64,000 bases of DNA, taken from Flavobacterium hungaricum (GTDB lineage Bacteria; Bacteroidota; Bacteroidia; Flavobacteriales; Flavobacteriaceae). Positions 33,676 to 42,173 of the stretch are shown here, piece by piece. The translations under genes were made by a program, and so were the position numbers. The stretch spans positions 186,001 through 250,000 of the forward strand of contig NZ_PRDM01000004.1 of NCBI RefSeq assembly GCF_015182285.1. Direction: 5' to 3'. Position 1 is the stretch's first letter. Every line of letters begins with the position of its first letter. The notes beneath the pieces were generated by a model. It did not search any database. It saw only the letters and a program-made list of their open reading frames with translations, and was not told the DNA's origin.

Positions 33676-36600
33676 ATGAAAAAAATTTTACATGCCTTAC
33701 TGCTGTTCCTGGCCATCGCAGGATACTCGCAGGAAACCCGAACGATTACGGGAATTATTTTAGATGAAGCCGATCAGCAGCCAATTCCTGGTGCCTCTAT
33801 CTTTATCGAAAACAATTCGATTTCAAACAAAACGTCTCACGCTGGAATCATCCAAAGCGAGAGTATCGGAACTACAACAGATTTCGATGGTAAATTCCAA
33901 TTAAAAATAGGAACTAAAGTTACTTCTTTGAGAGTTACTTTCATGGGGTACAAATCGTATACACTTGAACTTGATGGTCAAAAAAACTATACTGTTAATT
34001 TAAAATCTGAAACTGCAAAACTTCAAGAGGTTGTAGTAACAGGTTACCAAAAAATCGAGAAAAGAAAACTTACTGCAGCGGTTACCAAAATAGACATGGC
34101 GGCAATCCAGCAGACAGGGGTTTCGAGCATTGACCAATTATTAGTTGGACAAATTGCCGGAGTTGCTGTTTCTACTCCATCTGGAGCACCTGGAGCACCT
34201 GCTAAAATCAGAATCAGGGGTACGGCTTCTCTTAATGGTACACAAGATCCTCTATGGGTATTAGATGGTTTACCATTAGAAAGTAATGATGTTCCTAAAA
34301 ACTATGACAAAGACAATATCGATAATCTTACTAATTATTCTATCGCAGGTTTAAACCCTGATGATATTAAAGATATCACGATTCTTAAAGATGCTGCTGC
34401 AACAGCTATCTATGGTGCCCGTGCAGCAAATGGTGTAATCATTGTAACTACAAAAAAAGGACGTGCTGGTAAAATGGTAGTAAGTTTTAATACCAATACC
34501 TTTATCACACAAAGACCTGAGTTTTCTAAGTTAAACTTAATGAACTCAAATGAAAAAGTTGATTTCGAACTTGGTCTTGCTTTACGTGATGATTTATCAT
34601 ATAGAGATACTAGTGGTGATATTGCTCGTATCCTTAACTCATCAAATGAATTAAACGCATACAGAAATGGCGGATTCTCTGCTTTAAGTCCTGCTACACA
34701 ACAATCTATCAATAGCTTAAGAGGTAACAACACCAACTGGGGTAACTTATTGTACCAAACTGCTATTAATACGCAGCACGGTTTAAGTTTATCTGGAGGC
34801 GGCGAAAAATCAGATTACTATTTCTCTTTAGGTTACTACGATGAGAAAGGAACAACTGTAGGAACTGGTTTCAAACGTTACAACTTAACATTAAAAAACA
34901 ACTACGAAATTACAGATAAATTTAAAGTAGGTATTGGAATTTTTGGTGCAGAAAACAAAACCACATCTTACTTAACAGATGTAAATGCACAGACCAATAT
35001 TGGAAATTATTCTAGAAACGTAAATCCGTATTTAACTCCTTACAATGCAGACGGAAGTTATAAATACGACAGAGATGTTGTTGGTCTTAACGGTGGTGAT
35101 TATATCCCGTTCAACTTTTTAGAAGAAAGAGAAAATACTTCTAACGAGTTAAAAACAAGATCTGTAAAAGCATTATTAGATGCTGAATATAAAGTAACTA
35201 AAGATTTAAAAGTAACTTCTCAGTTAGGTTTACAATTGGATAATACATCTAGTGAAAAATTTGCTGGTGCAGAAACGTACTACACAAGAACATACAAAGA
35301 AAGATCAAGATTCTTTAGCGGCGGAAAACAGATGTATTTCCTTCCTGCTGGAGGCATTATTCAAAATTCGAATACAGACTTCTTTCAGTACAACCTAAAA
35401 ACGATGGTGAATTATTCTAAACGTATAGGTGAAAAACACGAAATCGAAGCCATGATCGGTAACGAGTTAAGAAGAAATTACAATACCTATGTTTCAACAA
35501 AAGGTTTTGGTTTTAATGATAAAACCTTAACTACACAGCAAATTGTTTTCCCAAATGCTGGTTTTGCAAAAGAATCAGATTGGAACTCTTACACTAAAAC
35601 TAAAAATGAAAATGCTTTTGCATCGTTCTTTGCTACAGCAGCCTATACATACAACAAAAAATACAATGTTTTTGGAAGTGTTAGATACGACGGTTCAGAT
35701 TTGTTTGGTGTAGATCCTAAATACAAATACCTGCCCTTATGGTCAACATCTGCTTCATGGACTGTTTCTGAAGAAGATTTCTTAAAAGACAATTTAACAT
35801 TATCTAACTTAAGACTTCGTGCTTCTTATGGTTTACAAGGTAATATTGACAAAGGTACTTCTCCTTATGTTGTAGGATCAAACAGTACTGCTACTATCCT
35901 TCCTGGTCAAACTGAGCCTACTATTGTAGTGGTAAGTCCTCCAAATGAAAAATTACGTTGGGAAAAAACTACCAATACAAACGTTGGTGCTGATATTGGA
36001 TTATTTAACAACCGTATTAGTATCGTTACCGACTATTATACTAGAAAAAGTACAGATTTAATTGGTCCAAGAGCGCTTCCATTAGAAAATGGTTATGCAT
36101 TTACCAACATGAACTGGGCACAAGTAAGCAACAAAGGTTACGAAATCACTTTGTCTACAAGAAATATTGATCGTCCTAATTTTTCATGGAACACAAGCTT
36201 CAACTTTTCTCACAACAAGAGTAATGTAGATCGCGTACAGGTACAAGACAACGCATTTTTACCAAGTCTTCAAGATCGTCCTGTAAATGCTGTGTTTGGA
36301 TTTAAAACAAATGGTGTTGACGAAAATGGTTACCCATTATTTGTAAACAAAAAAGGAGAAACTGTAAATGCTCAGACATTCTTTAGTTTATATGATGATT
36401 TAGCAGATATCGTTTTCCCTGGAATATCTTCAGACACAAGATTATCTCCAGCTGAGTTTAGAGAGTTATTTACGTATTTAGGAGACAGAGATCCTAAATT
36501 TACAGGAGGTTTAACAAATAGTTTTAAAGTACGTAATTTTGATCTTACTATTGCTGCTTCTTTTAACATCAAACAAACAGTTACAAGAACTCCTCCTTAC

Positions 36601-37020
36601 AACGGAACACAGATTGACAGAGGACAAAATTACAGCAGAGATATTCTAGATGCGCACTCTTCAACAAACACTTCATCTAATTTACCAGGAATTGTAAGTG
36701 AAAATGGCGGAACAGGAGATTCTTGGATGGCATACCAATATTTTGCAGGAAAGAATGCGATCCCAACTATGAATTATTTAGATACTTGGACAAGCGAAAT
36801 GAGCTACATGAGATTGAGCAGTGTGCGTTTAGGGTATACATTCCCTAAAACGTTTACAGATCATCTTAACATTCAAAGCATCAGATTTAATGTTGAGGCT
36901 AGAAACTTATTCGTAATTAGTTCTGATTACAAAGGTTACTTTGATCCAGAAACTTTCGGAAACATTTATGCACAACCAGTTCCTAAATCATACACTTTAG
37001 GATGTAATGTTACTTTCTAA
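33676..37020 (+). CDS. SusC/RagA-family TonB-dependent receptor (peptide-type context)
   Basis: The 1114-residue protein has a signal peptide (about 1-19), a carboxypeptidase-regulatory-like domain (about 22-115, with ITGIILDEADQQPIPGAS), a plug with VVVTGYQKIEKRKLT, IRIRGTASLNG, WVLDGLPLE and ILKDAAATAIYGARAANGV, and a long beta-barrel ending in CNVTF. It should import a substrate across the outer membrane with TonB energy. Unlike the SusC at 7662 it is paired with a protease gene, which points to RagA-like oligopeptide import. The gap to the SusD gene is 12 bp. Confidence 0.95.
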   Translation: MKKILHALLLFLAIAGYSQETRTITGIILDEADQQPIPGASIFIENNSISNKTSHAGIIQSESIGTTTDFDGKFQLKIGTKVTSLRVTFMGYKSYTLELDGQKNYTVNLKSETAKLQEVVVTGYQKIEKRKLTAAVTKIDMAAIQQTGVSSIDQLLVGQIAGVAVSTPSGAPGAPAKIRIRGTASLNGTQDPLWVLDGLPLESNDVPKNYDKDNIDNLTNYSIAGLNPDDIKDITILKDAAATAIYGARAANGVIIVTTKKGRAGKMVVSFNTNTFITQRPEFSKLNLMNSNEKVDFELGLALRDDLSYRDTSGDIARILNSSNELNAYRNGGFSALSPATQQSINSLRGNNTNWGNLLYQTAINTQHGLSLSGGGEKSDYYFSLGYYDEKGTTVGTGFKRYNLTLKNNYEITDKFKVGIGIFGAENKTTSYLTDVNAQTNIGNYSRNVNPYLTPYNADGSYKYDRDVVGLNGGDYIPFNFLEERENTSNELKTRSVKALLDAEYKVTKDLKVTSQLGLQLDNTSSEKFAGAETYYTRTYKERSRFFSGGKQMYFLPAGGIIQNSNTDFFQYNLKTMVNYSKRIGEKHEIEAMIGNELRRNYNTYVSTKGFGFNDKTLTTQQIVFPNAGFAKESDWNSYTKTKNENAFASFFATAAYTYNKKYNVFGSVRYDGSDLFGVDPKYKYLPLWSTSASWTVSEEDFLKDNLTLSNLRLRASYGLQGNIDKGTSPYVVGSNSTATILPGQTEPTIVVVSPPNEKLRWEKTTNTNVGADIGLFNNRISIVTDYYTRKSTDLIGPRALPLENGYAFTNMNWAQVSNKGYEITLSTRNIDRPNFSWNTSFNFSHNKSNVDRVQVQDNAFLPSLQDRPVNAVFGFKTNGVDENGYPLFVNKKGETVNAQTFFSLYDDLADIVFPGISSDTRLSPAEFRELFTYLGDRDPKFTGGLTNSFKVRNFDLTIAASFNIKQTVTRTPPYNGTQIDRGQNYSRDILDAHSSTNTSSNLPGIVSENGGTGDSWMAYQYFAGKNAIPTMNYLDTWTSEMSYMRLSSVRLGYTFPKTFTDHLNIQSIRFNVEARNLFVISSDYKGYFDPETFGNIYAQPVPKSYTLGCNVTF

Positions 37021-37032
37021 TAAAAACAAAAG

Positions 37033-38352
37033 ATGAAAAAATTCTCAAAATATATATTACTTTTTGCTGCCGCTTTAACTGCAGCAAGCTGCGATGACTA
37101 TCTAGACATTACACCTGTTGGAAGAGTTATCCCTGAAACTTTAGAAGATTACCGTGCTGTTCTTACCTCTGGTTATGATAAATACCCTGAGCACAAATCA
37201 TTGACTGCTGCCCGCACAGATGAATTGAAAATGGTTGAATCTTCTCAAGAGATCACAGTATTCAAAGATATTTTTATATGGAAAGATGTAAATCCGGATC
37301 GTATTACTACAACTTTTCAGTACCAAGATTTATACAGCTCTATTTTTTACGCTAACGTAGTGATTAATGAAGCCGCTCCAAAATTACCTGCATCTGCAGA
37401 GAAAGATCAATTGATTGGGGAAGCTTATGCTTTAAGAGCAATGGCTTATTTTGATTTGGTTAACCTATTTGCTAAACCTTACAATCCTGCAACATCGGGT
37501 TCTGACAAAGGAGTTCCGTTGGCTTTAGAAATAGATTTAGAACAAACATTTCCTTCTCAAAGTGTAGAAGCTGTTTACAATCAAATTATTGCTGACGCTA
37601 ATCAAGCAGAAAATTTATTAAATGTAACTACACAGCCAAAAGGCTTAAACTACCGTTTCTCAAAAGCTGCTATATACAGTTTAGAAAGCCGTGTGTACTT
37701 ATACATGCAGCAATGGCAAAAATCTCATGATGCAGCTGACAAAGCTTTAGCAATAAACAGTACTTTAATTGATTTAAAAGCGACTCCTGTATTGGCTACA
37801 AAATACGATTCAAAAGAATCTATTCTAGCACTTGAAGACGGTTACATCAATGGGCTTAAATTATTATCTTTTGCTTCGGATGATTTATTAGCAGCGTACA
37901 ACAGAACAACAGATTTACGTTTCCCTATTTACTTTATAGCTGATGGAACTGATTTCATTATCCAAAAAGGTGGAAATGATGATCAAAAAAGTTCATTCAG
38001 AACAGCTGAATTGTATTTAACAAAAGCAGAGACTTCATTAAAATTAAACAATCTTAATGACGCTAAAACAACTCTTTTAAACTTTGTTGAAAAAAGATAC
38101 ACAACTGCTGGTTACAATCAAATTGCTGCTTCGGTAAATGCAATGAATGCTGCAGATTTAACAACTTTTATAGCTGATGAAAGACAACGTGAATTCGCTG
38201 TAGAAGGACACCGTTGGTTTGATTTGAGAAGAACTACTCAAAAACAAATCATTCACAATTATAGAGGTCAAGATTATACTTTGATGCAAAATGATCCGCG
38301 TTATACCATTATCGTTCCGGCAAATGTGAGATTAAACAATCCCAATCTATAA
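37033..38352 (+). CDS. SusD/RagB-family surface lipoprotein
   Basis: This 439-residue protein has a lipoprotein signal with C20 (LTAASC) and the DDYLDITPVGRVIPET start typical of RagB/SusD proteins. A helical core follows (EAYALRAMAYFDLVNLFAKPY), then TAELYLTKAETSLKL and the C-terminal ERQREFAVEGHRWFDLRRT motif. It is the expected lid of the SusC barrel upstream. A terminator follows at 38371-38405, ending the protease-SusC-SusD unit before the LytTR regulator. Confidence 0.94.
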   Translation: MKKFSKYILLFAAALTAASCDDYLDITPVGRVIPETLEDYRAVLTSGYDKYPEHKSLTAARTDELKMVESSQEITVFKDIFIWKDVNPDRITTTFQYQDLYSSIFYANVVINEAAPKLPASAEKDQLIGEAYALRAMAYFDLVNLFAKPYNPATSGSDKGVPLALEIDLEQTFPSQSVEAVYNQIIADANQAENLLNVTTQPKGLNYRFSKAAIYSLESRVYLYMQQWQKSHDAADKALAINSTLIDLKATPVLATKYDSKESILALEDGYINGLKLLSFASDDLLAAYNRTTDLRFPIYFIADGTDFIIQKGGNDDQKSSFRTAELYLTKAETSLKLNNLNDAKTTLLNFVEKRYTTAGYNQIAASVNAMNAADLTTFIADERQREFAVEGHRWFDLRRTTQKQIIHNYRGQDYTLMQNDPRYTIIVPANVRLNNPNL

Positions 38353-38370
38353 TACCTATTGTTTTTTTTT

Positions 38371-38405
38371 AAAAGAGTCCAGCCCAAAAAAAGCTGGGCT
38401 CTTTT
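38371..38405 (+). terminator. Intrinsic terminator after SusD
   Basis: AAAAGAGTCCAGC (38371-38383) pairs with GCTGGGCTCTTTT (38393-38405) with one G-T wobble and is followed by T residues. Confidence 0.88.
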
Positions 38406-38445
38406 TTATTTATAACAAACTCAAATCAAACTTTGAAAAAACGAA

Positions 38446-38476
38446 TTTGCATAAAACAATTACTAGACTATATTTG
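38446..38476 (+). promoter_or_regulatory. Strong Bacteroidota-type promoter of the LytTR regulator
   Basis: TTTG (38446-38449) and TATATTTG (38469-38476, exact TAnnTTTG) are separated by 19 bases, an ideal spacing. The transcript would start near 38483 and carry a leader of about 54 bases before the ATG at 38537. It lies just after the SusD terminator, so the regulator can be expressed independently of the operon. Confidence 0.72.
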
Positions 38477-38536
38477 CAAAATGATTAAAAGCCCTTAAAG
38501 TGGTGCTCCAGATCATCAAACCAGAAACAGTTTCAA

Positions 38537-39301
38537 ATGAAAATCGCAATTGTAGAAGACGAATACCTTGCTTCCAGCTATCTAAAAACTATTTTAGAAC
38601 AGCAAGCCATTTTACAGATTGCAGAAATTACCGTTTTAAAATCGGTTAAAGAAGCGGTTAACTTCTTTAACGAAAACAGAATTGATCTCGCTTTTATGGA
38701 CATTCATTTAGGCGACGGAAAAAGTCTCGAAATCTTCGAGAAAACAATCGTCTCCTGTCCTGTCATTTTTATTACCGCTTACGATTCATATGCTATATCT
38801 GTTTTCAAGCACTTTACAATCGATTATTTATTAAAACCATTTGAAGAACAGGAATTACTGGAAGCACTGTCTAAATTCAAAAAAATAAAAGACAGTTTTA
38901 ACAGCGATACCACACTGCAGTCATTAGTTGCGATAGAAAATCCAGAAAACACTAAAATACAACGCCATTTTCTTGTAAACCACGGATATAAACTTATTTC
39001 TATAAACGAATCAGAAATCACCTATTTTACTGCCACAGGCAAACATCTTTTTATACATGTACAATCTGGAAACAGCTACTTGTACAACAATACGCTTACA
39101 GATATTATAAACAGTCTAGATCCATTTTATTTCTTTAAAATAAACCGTAAGTATATTGTACACCGAAACAGCATAAAAGAAGTTGTCAAACATACAGCCC
39201 AGAAAATCGAATTGATTCTAACGGTGCCGTCGGTAGAAAATGACGCGATTTTAATCAGTAAAAAAGAGATTAATAACTTCAAAAACTGGCTCGATCAGTA
39301 A
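38537..39301 (+). CDS. LytTR-family response regulator
   Basis: The 254-residue protein has a receiver domain (about 1-118) with EDE near the N-terminus and phosphoacceptor D55 (LAFMDIHLGDG), FITAYDSYA and LLKPF, followed by a C-terminal LytTR DNA-binding domain (about 145-252; FLVNHGYKLISINESEI, then FFKINRKYIVHRNSI). No kinase is adjacent. The unpaired LytS-type kinase at 29404, on the other side of the protease-SusCD genes, is the best partner. The direct repeat at 30965-30997 is a plausible target. Confidence 0.94.
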   Translation: MKIAIVEDEYLASSYLKTILEQQAILQIAEITVLKSVKEAVNFFNENRIDLAFMDIHLGDGKSLEIFEKTIVSCPVIFITAYDSYAISVFKHFTIDYLLKPFEEQELLEALSKFKKIKDSFNSDTTLQSLVAIENPENTKIQRHFLVNHGYKLISINESEITYFTATGKHLFIHVQSGNSYLYNNTLTDIINSLDPFYFFKINRKYIVHRNSIKEVVKHTAQKIELILTVPSVENDAILISKKEINNFKNWLDQ

Positions 39302-39525
39302 TTTAAAACTATAATTCTTCTTAAAATTTGAATTTTTCAAAATTTCAAAAACTGAATTATTCTTAATTTGTGAATCAAAATCTTCCAAAAAACTGCTAAA
39401 AGATTTTAAAACGTTAAAAAAGCGTTATAAAAATCATAAAACTGCTTCTGAGAGGCTGGATGTTAACATTTATGCTGTGGTTTATTCTTTATCTTTGAGA
39501 AACAAACATCAAATGAAAAAGAAAA

Positions 39526-40110
39526 ATGCCACACATACGATTTTATCCTAACGAAGTATTCAAAGAAATAGAAATAAACGCCTCATTACAATTACGATAC
39601 GCCATTTCAAACCGAGGCAGATTAATAAGTTTTACTGACGAAATAGAAAACGGACGTCTCCTCAAAGGCGGTTTAAGCGATGGATATCCAACCTTTCGTT
39701 TTAAAGTAAAAAAAGACGACAAAATTGTCAACAAATACCTCTTCCTTTACAAATTAGTAGCACAATATTTCATCCCTAAACAATCTGAAGATCAAACTTA
39801 TGTACTTCATTTAGACTATGTGCGAAGTAATGATGATGTAAACAATCTACGCTGGGCAACCAAACAGGAAATGATGGCACACAGCCGCAAAAGCCCACGC
39901 GTCATTCAGGCGAAAAAGAACTTAATCGAACACAATTTAAAAGCCGACGGACGAAAATTAACTACCACAAAAGTGATGTTAATCAAAAAAATACTTGCCC
40001 GCCCAGAACAAAAAACACGTTTAAAAATGATCGCCAAACAATTCGGCGTAAGCGAAATGCAGATCCGAAGAATCGCCCGCGGCGAGAACTGGGGACATCT
40101 GAAGGTTTAA
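39526..40110 (+). CDS. NUMOD4/HNH-like protein with C-terminal HTH
   Basis: The 194-residue protein has a NUMOD4-like N-terminal part (YAISNRGRLISF, then LKGGLSDGYPTFRF) and an HNH-like segment (YVLHLDYVRSNDDVNNLRWAT, about residues 91-111) where the usual HIDGN.NN pattern is weakened. A C-terminal helix-turn-helix follows (about 160-190; MIAKQFGVSEMQIRRIARGE). Related proteins are HNH homing endonucleases, but the degraded metal residues and standalone setting suggest a DNA-binding protein rather than an active nuclease. An exact TAnnTTTG box (TATCTTTG, 39490-39497) lies 29 bp upstream. Confidence 0.65.
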   Translation: MPHIRFYPNEVFKEIEINASLQLRYAISNRGRLISFTDEIENGRLLKGGLSDGYPTFRFKVKKDDKIVNKYLFLYKLVAQYFIPKQSEDQTYVLHLDYVRSNDDVNNLRWATKQEMMAHSRKSPRVIQAKKNLIEHNLKADGRKLTTTKVMLIKKILARPEQKTRLKMIAKQFGVSEMQIRRIARGENWGHLKV

Positions 40111-40116
40111 GTTTTT

Positions 40117-40368
40117 GTTTCAGGTTTCAAGTTTCAAGTTTCAGGTTTCACGTTTAAAGTTTCAGGTTTCAGAGTTGAAGCTGTTTAAAGAATAGTTTGC
40201 CATGAATTTCACAAATTTTCACTAATTACTATAAATTCGTGTTGATTTGTGAAATTCGTGGCAAAGCCATTTTTAGACAGAAATGTAAAACTTCTCATTC
40301 ATGCCGATTCTTATAAATCGTACCGAAAAACGTTTTCGATCAAAAACTTGAAACCGGAAACTTGAAAC
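40117..40368. repeat. Heptamer array with inverted partner
   Basis: Eight tandem 7-mers of the form GTTTCAR (one GTTTCAC, one GTTTAAA) occupy 40117-40172. Three inverted 7-mers (TTGAAAC, CGGAAAC, TTGAAAC) lie at 40348-40368, so the two ends could pair. A separate hairpin sits between them at 40196-40265. The 389-bp gap between the NUMOD4-like gene and lpd contains nothing else recognisable apart from a TAAATTCG box before lpd. Confidence 0.75.
40196..40265. repeat. 21-bp near-perfect inverted repeat
   Basis: The arms are 40196-40216 (begins TTTGCCATGAATTTCAC) and 40245-40265 (ends TTCGTGGCAAA). They match with one G-T-type mismatch around a 28-base AT-rich centre. The AATTCGTGGCAAA word resembles palindromes I associate with Flavobacterium intergenic DNA; there is no T-tract. 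Confidence 0.65.
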
Positions 40369-40499
40369 AAAAAAAACAAACCCGAAAAATTAAAATAAAT
40401 CCTTAAATTCGCAATCACAAATAACAAAAGAATAAATCGAAAAATGGATTTCGGAAATATAATCTCATTTTTCGGTAGTTAATACTAAAAACCAAAAAA

Positions 40500-41888
40500 A
40501 TGAAATACGACGTTATTGTTTTAGGAAGTGGTCCTGGAGGATATGTTACAGCAATTAGAGCTTCACAATTAGGCTTTAAAGTAGCTGTAGTAGAAAAAGA
40601 AAACTTAGGTGGTGTATGTTTAAACTGGGGATGTATCCCAACAAAAGCATTACTAAAATCGGCTCAGGTTTTTGATTACCTTAAGCACGCTTCTGATTAC
40701 GGATTAAAAGTTTCTGAATTTGATAAAGATTTCCCAGCTGTAATTCAGCGCAGTCGTGGAGTTGCAGAAGGAATGAGCAAAGGTGTTCAATTCTTAATGA
40801 AAAAAAACAAAATTGACGTTATCGAAGGTTTTGGAAAATTAAAGCCAGGAAAAAAACTTGACGTTACAGACAAAGACAATAAAGTTACAGAATACAGCGC
40901 AGACCATATTATCATCGCTACTGGAGCTCGTTCTCGCGAACTTCCAAATTTACCTCAAGATGGTGTAAAAGTAATTGGTTACCGTCAGGCAATGACCTTG
41001 CCAACACAGCCAAAATCTATGATCATTGTAGGTTCTGGAGCAATTGGAGTTGAGTTCGCTCACTTCTACAACTCAATGGGAACAGACGTTACTATTGTAG
41101 AATTTATGCCAAACATTGTTCCTGTAGAAGACGAAGACGTTTCTAAACAAATGGAGCGTTCTATGAAGAAAGCAGGAGTAAAAATCATGACCAATTCTTC
41201 TGTAGAAAAAATTGATACTTCTGGAAACGGAGTAAAAGCAACTGTAAAAACAGCAAAAGGAGAAGAAATTCTTGAAGCTGACATCGTACTTTCGGCAGTT
41301 GGAATCAAAACAAACATCGAAAACATCGGACTAGAAGAAGTTGGTATCGCTGTTGACAGAGATAAAATCTTAGTAAACGCTTACAACCAAACTAACATTC
41401 CAGGATACTACGCAATTGGAGACGTTACTCCAGGACAGGCACTAGCTCACGTTGCTTCTGCTGAAGGAATTAACTGTGTAGAAAAAATCAAAGGATTGCA
41501 TGTAGACCCAATCGATTACGGAAACATCCCAGGTTGTACTTACGCAACTCCAGAAATCGCTTCTGTTGGTTTAACTGAAAAACAAGCGAAAGAAAAAGGT
41601 TACGAATTAAAAATTGGTAAATTCCCATTCTCAGCTTCAGGAAAAGCAAAAGCTGCCGGTGCTGCAGACGGATTTGTAAAAGTAATCTTCGATGCTAAAT
41701 ACGGAGAGTGGTTAGGATGCCACATGATTGGTGCTGGTGTTACAGATATGATTGCTGAGGCAGTTGTAGCCCGTAAACTAGAAACTACTGGTCACGAAAT
41801 CTTAAAATCAATCCACCCTCACCCAACAATGAGCGAGGCAGTTATGGAAGCTGTTGCTGATGCATACGGCGAAGTAATTCACTTATAA
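40500..41888 (+). CDS. lpdA: Dihydrolipoyl dehydrogenase
   Basis: This 462-residue flavoprotein has the FAD-binding GSGPGGYVTAIRA, the redox-active disulfide pair C40/C45 (GGVCLNWGCIPTKA), the NAD-binding GSGAIGVEFA block, YAIGDVTPG and the C-terminal HPHPTMSE with the active-site histidine. It reoxidises dihydrolipoamide in 2-oxo-acid dehydrogenase or glycine-cleavage complexes in the cytoplasm. No E1 or E2 gene is adjacent. Codon choice looks highly regular, as expected for a well-expressed gene. Confidence 0.96.
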   Translation: MKYDVIVLGSGPGGYVTAIRASQLGFKVAVVEKENLGGVCLNWGCIPTKALLKSAQVFDYLKHASDYGLKVSEFDKDFPAVIQRSRGVAEGMSKGVQFLMKKNKIDVIEGFGKLKPGKKLDVTDKDNKVTEYSADHIIIATGARSRELPNLPQDGVKVIGYRQAMTLPTQPKSMIIVGSGAIGVEFAHFYNSMGTDVTIVEFMPNIVPVEDEDVSKQMERSMKKAGVKIMTNSSVEKIDTSGNGVKATVKTAKGEEILEADIVLSAVGIKTNIENIGLEEVGIAVDRDKILVNAYNQTNIPGYYAIGDVTPGQALAHVASAEGINCVEKIKGLHVDPIDYGNIPGCTYATPEIASVGLTEKQAKEKGYELKIGKFPFSASGKAKAAGAADGFVKVIFDAKYGEWLGCHMIGAGVTDMIAEAVVARKLETTGHEILKSIHPHPTMSEAVMEAVADAYGEVIHL

Positions 41889-41924
41889 TATATTTTTAAT
41901 CAAAATATAATTTTCAATTTAAAG

Positions 41925-41952
41925 AATCCGATTTGCGAAAGTGAATCGGATT
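41925..41952 (+). terminator. Intrinsic terminator after lpdA
   Basis: AATCCGATT (41925-41933) pairs with AATCGGATT (41944-41952), followed by T residues. The stem sequence recurs in the terminators at 47680 and 48542. Confidence 0.85.
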
Positions 41953-42000
41953 TTTTTATGGACTTTCTACAAATGAGGACAATTATTTCTATAACTATTC

Positions 42001-42015
42001 TGTCCCGCTGGGACA
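42001..42015. repeat. Short palindrome TGTCCC-GCT-GGGACA
   Basis: A perfect 6-bp hairpin with a three-base loop in the gap between lpdA and the AraC gene. Its CCCGCTGGGA core is related to the CCCAGCGGAA word of the nested repeat at 2241-2396, so both may belong to one repeat family. Confidence 0.4.
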
Positions 42016-42081
42016 TTATCAGCGTAAAATTACTTTTGTATATTTGATTCGTTTTTAAATATTTACAAGCTTACTAAGCTT

Positions 42082-42169
42082 CAAAGTTGCAAAGTTCTAA
42101 TTAGCAAAGTGACTAATTATCGAATTGTCTAATTATCTAATTGACCAATTATCTAATTATCTAATTAAA
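42082..42169. repeat. Eleven contiguous octamers abutting the AraC start codon
   Basis: From 42082 the sequence divides without gaps into 8-mers: CAAAGTTG, CAAAGTTC, TAATTAGC, AAAGTGAC, TAATTATC, GAATTGTC, TAATTATC, TAATTGAC, CAATTATC, TAATTATC, TAATTAAA. Most end in C and the TAATTATC form occurs three times. The array stops 4 bp before the ATG at 42174, so it occupies the place of the ribosome-binding site and probably part of the promoter. Confidence 0.75.
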
Positions 42170-42173
42170 AAAA

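Noticed and set aside
39513..39551. 12-codon frame (starts MKKKNATHTIL) overlapping the NUMOD4-like start in another frame
   Set aside because: Considered as a leader peptide, but it has no attenuator-like structure and such short frames arise by chance.
39526..40110. Prophage or mobile intron indicated by an HNH-like protein
   Set aside because: No integrase, capsid, transposase or intron structure lies nearby; surrounding genes are ordinary chromosomal genes.
40117..40368. Possible CRISPR array
   Set aside because: Units are 7 bp with no spacers and no cas genes nearby.
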